Assembly (NCBI GenBank): GCA_027000765.1
Contig: JALTNJ010000142.1
Span: forward strand, 1 to 15,861
DNA: 15,861 nucleotides
Reading direction: 5' to 3'
Origin: Nitrososphaeria archaeon
Lineage (GTDB): Archaea > Thermoproteota > Nitrososphaeria > Geothermarchaeales > JDFR-13
Shown: positions 6,917-13,304 of the stretch, one piece after another
Layout of the letters: every line of letters starts with the position of its first letter
How positions within the stretch are numbered: the stretch's first letter is position 1
Made by a program: the position numbers and the translations under genes
Notes under the pieces: generated by a model
Database searches by the model: none
Seen by the model: only the letters and a program-made list of their open reading frames with translations
Told to the model about the DNA's origin: nothing

Positions 6917-6985
6917 ATGAATTCTAGACTTGATGTACATCATGGGGATAGCTCTCTCTCAAGCCGGCGTTTGTTATACGTATGA
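6917..6985 (+). CDS. Possible 22-aa ORF after the metal permease, antisense to guaB 3' end
   Basis: Eleven nt after the permease stop, the sequence GAGGTGGTAAAAATG gives a strong ribosome site and an ATG at 6917. The frame closes with TGA at 6985 after 22 codons. Most of it lies antisense to the last codons of the IMP dehydrogenase gene. The peptide contains DVHH and is otherwise Ser/Arg/Leu-rich; I recognise no family. It may be a small translated peptide or the stub of a former fourth operon gene cut by rearrangement. Coding status is uncertain. Confidence 0.25.
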   Translation: MNSRLDVHHGDSSLSSRRLLYV

Positions 6986-8372
6986 ACCTTGATTTCCTAG
7001 GTAATTCCGCTATAGTCCTCGCCCCTACATAAGCCATTCCCGCCTTCAAACCTGCAACGAGTCTACTAACCACTTCCTCTACACTCCCTATGTATTCTAC
7101 GTATGCCTCGACCCCTTCAGCGGTGTAGGAATATTCCTCAAGCTCCTCAGAGAAATCGAGTTCACCTCTTTCACGGGCCTCTTTAGCGAGTCTAGCGTAG
7201 AAGCTGGCCATCCCCCTATATATTTTGTACCTTCTACCATTCTTTAACACGACCTTCCCAGGACTCTCATCCGTACCAGCGAACAGCCTTCCTATCATTA
7301 CTGTCTCCGCTCCTGCAGCGATAGCTTTGACTACGTCTCCAGGTGTCCTAATACCTCCATCGGCCATTATAGGAATATCATATGGTCTCGCCACCTTCAC
7401 CGTGTCCATTATGGCAGTTAATTGGGGAACCCCTACTCCAGCTACAATCCTTGTTGTACATACCGATCCTGGCCCTATTCCCACTCTTATAGCGTCCGCA
7501 CCTGCATTGGCCAATGCCTCGGCTCCTTCCGCAGTAGCAACGTTTCCGGCTACAACATCTATGTCTGGGAACTCCCTCTTAAGCTCCTTAACTCTCTCTA
7601 TCACCGTGTCTAGATAACCATTGGCGACATCGATTACTAATGCATCGGCCCCAGCATCTACAAGTGCACTCGCTCTCCTTAGATAGTCTCCCCGGATACC
7701 TATTGCTGCAGCTACCATGAGCCTACCCTTCTCATCACGGGCTGCATCTGGATATTTCATCCGTTTAATTATGTCTGCTACGGTGATCAGCCCCTTTAGA
7801 TTCCAGTTCTCATCTACTAATGGTAGTTTCTCAACTCTGTTCTTCCATAGTAGCTCCTGTGCCTCCTCCATGCTAATATCGGGAGGAGCTACTACAAGCT
7901 TCTCTCTAGGCGTCATAATCTCCTTCACAAGTTTATCATCAGGTTGGAAGAGCATGTCTCTCCTACTTACGATACCCACTAGCTTCCCATCCTTAACCAC
8001 CATGAAGCCAGTCACGCCATGCTTCTCTGTAAGCTTCTTAGCCTCGCCAATCGTCGCATCAGGAGATATAGAATAGGGTTGGTCAACGGTAATGTTATCA
8101 GCCCTCTTAACTCTCTTAACCATCTCCACCTGTCTCTCAATAGATGTAAATCTGTGTATAACGCCTATTCCACCTAGTCTAGCAATGGTGATAGCCATAG
8201 TCTCCTCTGTAACTGTGTCCATCGGTGAAGAAACAAGAGGAATGTTAATTATGATATTCCTAGTAAACCTCGTCTTAGTCGATACTTCCTTTCTTGATTT
8301 TATGCTGGATCTTCTTGGGATTAGAAGAACATCATCAAACGTTAATCCCAGCTTCAAGTCATCTCCAGTCAA
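6924..8372 (-). CDS. guaB: IMP dehydrogenase (GuaB), with two CBS domains
   Basis: This enzyme oxidises IMP to XMP with NAD+, the committed step to GMP, in the cytoplasm. The 482-aa protein has the TIM-barrel start GLTFDDVLLIPRRS (9-22), SSPMDTVTE (48-56), a CBS pair at about 97-207, the DVANGY block, VAGNVAT, the catalytic loop GIGPGSVCTTR with Cys305, and GVG.PQL.AI. It continues with MADGGIRTPGD, the phosphate-binding MIGRLFAGTDESPG (359-372), YRGMAS at 385-390, and the C-terminal RESYPHDV. Length is normal. The start is a TTG at 8372 just after an in-frame stop; a second TTG at 8357, preceded by GGAGATGAC, would give a protein five residues shorter. The flap after YRGMAS (391-419) is divergent and shows no Arg-Tyr dyad, so GMP reductase activity is a remote alternative. 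The C-terminal half is otherwise IMPDH-like. The gene stands alone, convergent with the metal importer. Confidence 0.87.
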   Translation of the reverse strand: MTGDDLKLGLTFDDVLLIPRRSSIKSRKEVSTKTRFTRNIIINIPLVSSPMDTVTEETMAITIARLGGIGVIHRFTSIERQVEMVKRVKRADNITVDQPYSISPDATIGEAKKLTEKHGVTGFMVVKDGKLVGIVSRRDMLFQPDDKLVKEIMTPREKLVVAPPDISMEEAQELLWKNRVEKLPLVDENWNLKGLITVADIIKRMKYPDAARDEKGRLMVAAAIGIRGDYLRRASALVDAGADALVIDVANGYLDTVIERVKELKREFPDIDVVAGNVATAEGAEALANAGADAIRVGIGPGSVCTTRIVAGVGVPQLTAIMDTVKVARPYDIPIMADGGIRTPGDVVKAIAAGAETVMIGRLFAGTDESPGKVVLKNGRRYKIYRGMASFYARLAKEARERGELDFSEELEEYSYTAEGVEAYVEYIGSVEEVVSRLVAGLKAGMAYVGARTIAELPRKSRFIRITNAGLRESYPHDVHQV

Positions 8373-8403
8373 TGTTTTCCCTTAAATTATCATTAGCAAT
8401 ATA

Positions 8404-8413
8404 CTTAAAAATG
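8404..8413 (-). promoter_or_regulatory. TATA-like box for guaB
   Basis: The minus strand reads TTTTTAAGTA about 32-41 nt before the TTG at 8372. This predicts transcription starting only a few nt before the start codon. The adjacent run of seven T on the plus strand makes the exact box uncertain. Confidence 0.35.
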
Positions 8414-8463
8414 TTTTTTTAATACCATTGTTATTTTCCGCTGGTGATACTCATTGCTTGTTC

Positions 8464-8472
8464 ATTTAAATT
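8464..8472 (+). promoter_or_regulatory. TATA-like box for the DUF4013 gene
   Basis: ATTTAAATT is centred about 29 nt before the ATG at 8497, and no Shine-Dalgarno sequence lies just before that ATG. Together these suggest a leaderless mRNA. Confidence 0.45.
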
Positions 8473-8496
8473 GAAGATGGTAATAATTTTATTACT

Positions 8497-9189
8497 ATGA
8501 CTACACTTGAAGAAAACTTTTCTAAATCTTGGAAGTTTATGTTAGGGCTTTTTAATAACGTGGGAAGGCTATTAATTTTAATAATCTTGAATATCATCCC
8601 CGTCGCTAACCTGATTGTCATTGGTTATGGCGCTAAAATAATCAAATTAGGAGATGCAATTGAAGAACCTCCTGAGATCGAGAGTTATGGAGAAGCCTTT
8701 ATAGAAGGGCTTAAAGTACTGTTTGCGATAATAATATACTCAATAATCCCAGGTATAATTGCTGGTTTCTCAATAGGAGTTGGTTTACTTACTAACCCAT
8801 CTGCATGGATGCAGGGAGCGTTTTTCCCATCTATATTCTTCAGAGCTACGGTAGCTCTAGGGCTTACAGTTGCTTTTCTAGTAGGCTTCTTATTCGCCGT
8901 CTTCGGCGCCATGGGCATATTACATATGATTAAGACTGGAGACTTCGGGAAGATATTCGCGTTTTCAGAGATTTTAGAGTTGATAGATAAGGTGGGTTGG
9001 GGAAAATACCTCATATGGCTACTTATGATGTTCGTCATAAACTCTGTGATAACTGGAATAGCGTCAGGGAACTGGCTGGTATCAAGTATTCTCTGGGTAT
9101 TCTTTACAGTATTTGTATCTAGAAGTGCACACTACCTCTATCCAAAAGAGGAGGCTGAGCCGGATACAGTAGTTGAATCCACTGGTTAG
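8497..9189 (+). CDS. DUF4013 family membrane protein
   Basis: This 230-aa integral membrane protein has a pattern typical of archaeal DUF4013 proteins. The N-terminus is soluble with aromatic residues (SKSWKFMLGLFNN). The first helix carries the IIPVANLIVIGYGAKII motif (about 33-47), followed by a polar loop PPEIESYGEAFIEGLKVL, then four or so further hydrophobic helices (about 73-95, 109-140, 168-190, 194-210) and a short acidic tail. The function of the family is unknown. It lacks a signal peptide, cysteines and recognisable catalytic residues. The ATG at 8497 is used because a TATA-like element sits about 29 nt upstream and translation would be leaderless. It is transcribed divergently from guaB and overlaps the next, opposite-strand gene by four nt at the stops. 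Nothing in the context indicates a partner. Confidence 0.75.
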   Translation: MTTLEENFSKSWKFMLGLFNNVGRLLILIILNIIPVANLIVIGYGAKIIKLGDAIEEPPEIESYGEAFIEGLKVLFAIIIYSIIPGIIAGFSIGVGLLTNPSAWMQGAFFPSIFFRATVALGLTVAFLVGFLFAVFGAMGILHMIKTGDFGKIFAFSEILELIDKVGWGKYLIWLLMMFVINSVITGIASGNWLVSSILWVFFTVFVSRSAHYLYPKEEAEPDTVVESTG

Positions 9190-9542
9190 GATTTCTGGCT
9201 CTTCTTTTTATCCTCAAATGGAAATAGATCTTCCAGCATCTTCCTCACTATCAACGCTTTATCCTCATAATCCTCAACAACCCTAAATACAGCCTCTATA
9301 AGGTTATTTCCATGATCAAATAAGTGGATATCTAAAAAAGGATATCCAGATGGTTCTTTTGGAAACCCACCGAAGAGGAAGTCAAGCATTCTTTTAGAAA
9401 CCTTCTTCTTGGGCGTAACCAACGTCAACCTAGGGTCCAATTCACTCCTAATATACACCAATTTAGATGCTTTAGCCCATTTTATTAATACGTCAAATAT
9501 TTCTTCCCTATCTCCCTTAAGCCAAAACCTCATGTACCTCAT
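9186..9542 (-). CDS. Hypothetical protein, 118 aa
   Basis: I do not recognise this family. The 118-aa soluble, charged protein starts with a beta-rich stretch (MRYMRFWLKGD), then a helix EEIFDVLIKWAKASKLV. A strand LTLVTPKKKVSKRMLDFLFGGF comes next, then PFLDIHLFDHGNNLIEAVFRV, in which an aspartate-histidine-rich turn (DIHLFDHGNN, about 71-80) stands out. A C-terminal helix ends in a Lys/Ser tail. The alternation suggests a small alpha/beta fold. There are no cysteines and no membrane segment. The start could be either ATG at 9542 or the one three codons later; neither has a clear ribosome site, and an AT-rich box on the minus strand near 9571-9580 would fit a leaderless start at the first. 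Its stop overlaps that of the DUF4013 gene on the other strand by three nt. The ORF looks genuine from its length, codon pattern and promoter. Confidence 0.65.
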   Translation of the reverse strand: MRYMRFWLKGDREEIFDVLIKWAKASKLVYIRSELDPRLTLVTPKKKVSKRMLDFLFGGFPKEPSGYPFLDIHLFDHGNNLIEAVFRVVEDYEDKALIVRKMLEDLFPFEDKKKSQKS

Positions 9543-9710
9543 ACAAAATTAATAATTTCATGGACATAGTTAAAATAAAATTATCCTCCCATCACCCTAG
9601 GCCAAGAATCATACCTTGACATACTTCAAAATAGTATATAAAAGTAAATACGAAGAGTTAAATATTATTTTTCGCAGATATCTAAACACGATATTTAAGA
9701 AAAATAAAAA

Positions 9711-9720
9711 ATTTATATAA
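9711..9720 (+). promoter_or_regulatory. TATA box for the ACT-V4R gene
   Basis: ATTTATATAA is centred 25-26 nt before the GTG at 9741, the archaeal TATA-to-start distance. It therefore supports GTG 9741 as both transcript start and start codon. Confidence 0.6.
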
Positions 9721-9740
9721 GGTAGAATCACTCTTTATTT

Positions 9741-10598
9741 GTGGTGGCAGGGGTGGATGGGGAGACCGTATCTAGTTTTGATGATCAGGATGACAATAGA
9801 AAGTCAAAGAAATTCACTAGGGATGTGGGGACGTTCGTCATGAATGAGAAGAAAAATAGATTTGCATTTGAATTATTAGTTAAAAATCAGCCAGGAGCAA
9901 TATTTGTAATTGGGCAGGAGTTTGCAGAGAAAAATGTGAACATTCTCCATTTTGCACACTCGGATACCCAGTCAGATAAAGCTGCGGTGTTCGTGGTAGG
10001 CGATTTCAGCTCTGCAGACTGCTCCCCTGAAGAGCTCCTGGAACATCTGAAAAATAACACTGACTTCGTGTTAGAAGCAGAATTTGCCAAGAAAGCCGGG
10101 CCAGTATACTACTCTTCATATCTATTCCCCTTACAGGTAGATGGAAAGAGAACAATCCTATTTGGCCCAGCAAACTTAAATGGGTTCCTCTATGGTTTAA
10201 GGAAGAACCTAGGAGATGGAATGGCCCTAAGCCTTCTTTATCACATGGGCTTCGGAATAGGTGAATATATTTACAACTACTACATAAAGACGAAGGGATA
10301 TACATTTAGGAATATAGATAAAATAATGGAGATGGTTAACGCTATTCTAGTATCCTATGGATGGGGCAAGGTCTCCAACTTTTCTTTGGGGGGGAACCGT
10401 ATAATTATCGATGTTGAAGATCTGTGGGAATGTGAGATACAGAAAGAAAATGGAGATGCCACAGGGAGCAACTACTTCAGAGGTATTTTAGCAGGTTTTT
10501 TCCAGAGAGTATATGAGAAGAATGTGGAGGTAAAAGAGACCCTCTGCATTGCTAAAGGAGACGATTTTTGTCAATTTGAGGTACATATTCTAGACTAA
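9741..10598 (+). CDS. ACT-V4R domain protein (ligand-binding regulator or sensor-like)
   Basis: This 285-aa cytoplasmic protein has three parts. Residues 1-38 are a polar, acidic tail. Residues 41-115 look like an ACT-type small-molecule domain (FAFELLVKNQPGAIFVIGQ, then a helix and NVNILHFAHS). Residues about 135-283 are a V4R (4-vinyl-reductase-like, Bet3-related) domain. V4R hallmarks are LGDGMALSLLYHMGFGIGEYI (157-177), LWECE with Cys231, SNYFRGILAGFF (243-254), and a final ETLCIAKGDDFCQFEV with Cys269 and Cys277. These three cysteines match the metal- or ligand-binding cysteines seen in V4R proteins of the BchJ group. No DNA-binding or enzymatic domain is present, so binding of a small ligand or hydrophobic molecule is inferred. 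GTG 9741 is chosen because of the TATA box 26 nt upstream; a start at Met34 would remove the tail but keep both domains. It is monocistronic, followed by T-rich sequence. Confidence 0.8.
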   Translation: MVAGVDGETVSSFDDQDDNRKSKKFTRDVGTFVMNEKKNRFAFELLVKNQPGAIFVIGQEFAEKNVNILHFAHSDTQSDKAAVFVVGDFSSADCSPEELLEHLKNNTDFVLEAEFAKKAGPVYYSSYLFPLQVDGKRTILFGPANLNGFLYGLRKNLGDGMALSLLYHMGFGIGEYIYNYYIKTKGYTFRNIDKIMEMVNAILVSYGWGKVSNFSLGGNRIIIDVEDLWECEIQKENGDATGSNYFRGILAGFFQRVYEKNVEVKETLCIAKGDDFCQFEVHILD

Positions 10599-10826
10599 CA
10601 CCCTTGCCACCAACCTTTTTTATAGCTTCATTTACACATCCTTTACACCTTTTTTCATCATGTTTTCAGCAAAACCTCTTTTTCTCAGGAGACCCGCAAT
10701 TGATTAATTTTATATCTCAATCGGATCCCGCAGTACGGTTTAATAAGTACTTTTACGTTAACTTGGCAATTTTTACCATAAGCATGACTAAAAATTTATA
10801 TATTGATGTAATTCCTATTTATTAAC
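10599..10826. other. Intergenic region without a convincing gene
   Basis: Just after the ACT-V4R stop the plus strand is pyrimidine-rich with several T-runs (10615-10621, 10650-10655, 10677-10682), which would suit U-run transcription termination. The rest carries the promoter of the next small gene. A 73-codon frame here has no ribosome site and a composition (Phe/Ser/Pro/Ile) typical of a chance T-rich reading frame. Confidence 0.5.
10795..10802 (+). promoter_or_regulatory. TATA box for the 68-aa gene
   Basis: TTTATATA is centred 28 nt before the GTG at 10827, with no ribosome site between. It supports a leaderless transcript and a real small gene. Confidence 0.55.
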
Positions 10827-11033
10827 GTGATTGACATGCAGTTGTTAATTTTGAATGCCGAGGAGGAGCTTAAGAGGATATTAGAGAAATATGGGGTGGA
10901 TAAAGCCTCTGATATCCTTGATCTTATTGAGAATAATGTTGTTCCTTCTCAGATAGCGTTCCAAGATTATCTACTTGCCTCCGAGCTTGAGAAGGTCGTT
11001 GGAGGAAGAAAGATGGGAGAATCCATATATTGA
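10827..11033 (+). CDS. Small helical protein of unknown function, 68 aa
   Basis: This is a short acidic-basic helical protein that I do not recognise. It has LLILNAEEELKRILEKYGV (about 6-24), a helix that could form a coiled coil, then DKASDILDLIENNVVPSQIAFQDYLLASELEKV, and a GGRKMGESIY tail. There is no cysteine, histidine or membrane segment. A GTG at 10827 fits the TATA box at 10795-10802 for leaderless translation; the ATG at 10836 would remove three residues. Charged heptad-like spacing and the strong promoter argue for a real gene. It lies alone between the ACT-V4R gene and the acyl-CoA synthetase operon, all on the plus strand, each with its own promoter. A protein-binding or small regulatory role is possible but not shown by the sequence. 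Confidence 0.6.
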   Translation: MIDMQLLILNAEEELKRILEKYGVDKASDILDLIENNVVPSQIAFQDYLLASELEKVVGGRKMGESIY

Positions 11034-11124
11034 CTCCTCCTGTATACCACATAATACTAAGCCTCTAAAACCTAGTCAAGTATCCTAGAGTGATTAAGGG
11101 AATAGTTTTATAGGCTAATTATGA

Positions 11125-11132
11125 TTTATAAA
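11125..11132 (+). promoter_or_regulatory. TATA box for the acyl-CoA synthetase operon
   Basis: TTTATAAA is centred 29-30 nt before the GTG at 11158. No ribosome site precedes that GTG, so a leaderless or near-leaderless mRNA is likely. Confidence 0.55.
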
Positions 11133-11157
11133 ATATCATAGAGTTCTATGGTGTTTA

Positions 11158-13296
11158 GTGGCTCACCATATAATTAATGGAGATGAACGATACATGGATA
11201 AACTGTTCCATCCCTCTTCCGTCGCTGTAGTCGGTGCATCAAGGAACCCTAACAAGATAGGCTTTTCCATCTTGAAGAACATCATAGAAAGTGGCTATCA
11301 AGGTAGTTTATACCCAGTGAATCCAAATGCCGAGGAGATCCTAGGTATAAAGGCGTATCCATCCTTAAAAAATATCCCTGGAGATGTGGATACTGCCGTT
11401 ATAGTGGTCCCAGCTAAATACGTGCTGGATGTAGCACGGGAGGCTGGTGAGAAGGGAGTCAAATACCTTGTAGTAATCACAGCAGGGTTTAAGGAAGTAG
11501 GTGGAGAGGGTATTAAACGGGAGAAAGAGCTTCTCAAGATAATTAGAGAATATAATATGCATATGGTGGGTCCGAATTGCTTGGGTGTAATAGATACACA
11601 TACTCCTATTAACATGACCTTCGCCCAGAGAATGGCTAGAAAAGGGCATATAGCCTTCATAAGTCAAAGCGGTGCATTGGTTACGGCTGTCTTAGACTGG
11701 GCTGCTCAAGCCAAGATAGGGTTCTCTAAAATAGTTAGTATAGGGAATAAAGCGGATTTGACGGAGCTCGATTTCATAGAGTATTTCACAAGGGATCCAG
11801 AGACGAACGCGATATTACTATATGTCGAGTCAATTGACAATGGAGTAGAGTTTGTGGAGAGAGCATCTAAAGTGACTAAGAAGAAGCCAATTATAATCTT
11901 GAAGGGTGGTGTAACTGAAGCAGGTGCAAAAGCTGCTGTCAGCCACACCGGGGCATTGGCGGGAAGAGTTGCTGCATACGAGGCTGGATTTAGGAAAGCC
12001 GGTGTAATAATGGCTTCATCACTATCTGAATTATTCGACTATGCAGTAGCGCTTGCATCCCAGCCTCCCCCTAGGAGGAATGGGATAGCCGTATTATCTA
12101 ACGCGGGTGGCCTATGTATCTTAACCGCAGATATCCTTGTTAAGAAGGGGCTCTCGCTAGCAACCTTTGGAAGCGACACGATAGAGAAGCTCAAGAAGAT
12201 ACTTCCCCCAACAGCGGCCATCTATAATCCTGTGGACGTCGTTGGTGACTCTGATGCAGCCAGGTATCTAAATACATTGGAGACCCTGCTTAACGATGAG
12301 TCTGTAGACGCTGTTCTAACTCTTTTAGCCCCCACAGCCTTGATAGATCCTCTTGACATTTCTAAGGGTATTGTTGAGCTGAAGAAAAAATATCCTAATA
12401 AGGCCTTATTAGCCGGATTTGTTGGTGGGCCAAGTTATCATGATGCGGCTGAGTATCTAATGGACAATAGGATCCCGTTTTATAATATGCCGGCGCGCCT
12501 AGCTACAGCTGTATTGGGACTAGTCAAGTACAGGGAGTATCTAGATAGACCAAGGTATAAACATGTGACTGTAGAGGATGTGGATAAAGAACGTGTAAAG
12601 CAAATCATCAATATTGTAAGGAAGGAAGGACGTACCGTATTGCTGGAATCTGAGGCCAAGAGTATAGCTGCTGCCTATGGAATACCCGTACCCAAGTTCT
12701 ATCTTGCAAAGTCCCCTATAGACGCGATATCAGCAGCTGAATACATAGGTTATCCAGTGGTTATGAAGATCGTGTCACCAGATATCCTACATAAAACTGA
12801 TGTAGGTGGTATAAAGGCAGGTATATCATCCAGTGAAGAAGTTGAGGATGCCTATGAGGAGATTATAATGAACGTCACAAAATACGTGCCGAGGGCAAAG
12901 ATATACGGTGTCCTTGTGGAGAAGATGGCTGATAAAGGTGTGGAGACCATAATAGGTGTTACCAAAGATCTCCAATTCGGGCATTTAATCATGTTTGGTT
13001 CAGGAGGAATCTATACCGAATTATTCAAGGACGTGGCATTCTCATTGATCCCAATGGCAAGGGAGGAGATTCAGGATTTAATGGGTAGGACCAAGATATT
13101 TAATATATTGAGAGGTTACAGGGGTATGCCTGCTTCAGATATCAAGAGGCTTGAAGATATCCTCCTGAGGATAAACCAGTTGATAATTGACTTCCCCGAG
13201 ATTGTTGAATTAGACATAAACCCATTAAGAGTTTATGAAGCGGGTAGAGGCGCAATCGCCTTAGATATTAAAATGGTTCTTACTAAGGAGGTGTAG
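11158..13296 (+). CDS. ADP-forming acetyl/acyl-CoA synthetase, fused alpha-beta (acetate--CoA ligase)
   Basis: This enzyme converts acyl-CoA, ADP and phosphate to the acid, CoA and ATP, the main substrate-level phosphorylation step of peptide- and sugar-fermenting archaea; it can also run toward acyl-CoA. The 712-aa fusion has a CoA-binding Rossmann domain at about 17-140 (SVAVVGASRNPNKIG at 21-35, MVGPNCLG at 136-143). A succinyl-CoA-ligase-like domain at 150-300 carries the phosphohistidine loop AVSHTGALAG with His263, and a further ligase domain lies at 305-460. The ATP-grasp part at about 490-710 has PVVMKIVSPDILHKTDVGG, with His545 as the second phosphohistidine candidate, and ELDINPLRVY at the end. 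Alpha and beta are separate polypeptides in Pyrococcus; the fusion is common in other archaea. GTG 11158 fits the TATA box; Met13 (11194) is an alternative start. The DRTGG gene follows after eight nt. Acyl specificity cannot be read from the sequence. Confidence 0.93.
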   Translation: MAHHIINGDERYMDKLFHPSSVAVVGASRNPNKIGFSILKNIIESGYQGSLYPVNPNAEEILGIKAYPSLKNIPGDVDTAVIVVPAKYVLDVAREAGEKGVKYLVVITAGFKEVGGEGIKREKELLKIIREYNMHMVGPNCLGVIDTHTPINMTFAQRMARKGHIAFISQSGALVTAVLDWAAQAKIGFSKIVSIGNKADLTELDFIEYFTRDPETNAILLYVESIDNGVEFVERASKVTKKKPIIILKGGVTEAGAKAAVSHTGALAGRVAAYEAGFRKAGVIMASSLSELFDYAVALASQPPPRRNGIAVLSNAGGLCILTADILVKKGLSLATFGSDTIEKLKKILPPTAAIYNPVDVVGDSDAARYLNTLETLLNDESVDAVLTLLAPTALIDPLDISKGIVELKKKYPNKALLAGFVGGPSYHDAAEYLMDNRIPFYNMPARLATAVLGLVKYREYLDRPRYKHVTVEDVDKERVKQIINIVRKEGRTVLLESEAKSIAAAYGIPVPKFYLAKSPIDAISAAEYIGYPVVMKIVSPDILHKTDVGGIKAGISSSEEVEDAYEEIIMNVTKYVPRAKIYGVLVEKMADKGVETIIGVTKDLQFGHLIMFGSGGIYTELFKDVAFSLIPMAREEIQDLMGRTKIFNILRGYRGMPASDIKRLEDILLRINQLIIDFPEIVELDINPLRVYEAGRGAIALDIKMVLTKEV

Positions 13297-13304
13297 ATTG
13301 GAAT

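Noticed and set aside
7225..8385. Long plus-strand frames (up to 130 codons) across guaB
   Set aside because: They are complementary-frame shadows of a strongly conserved enzyme; their composition is Ser/Pro/Thr-rich without domains.
10604..10825. 73-codon plus-strand frame after the ACT-V4R gene
   Set aside because: It has no ribosome site and a Phe/Ser/Pro-rich composition typical of T-rich noncoding DNA, and it overlaps the promoter of the next gene.
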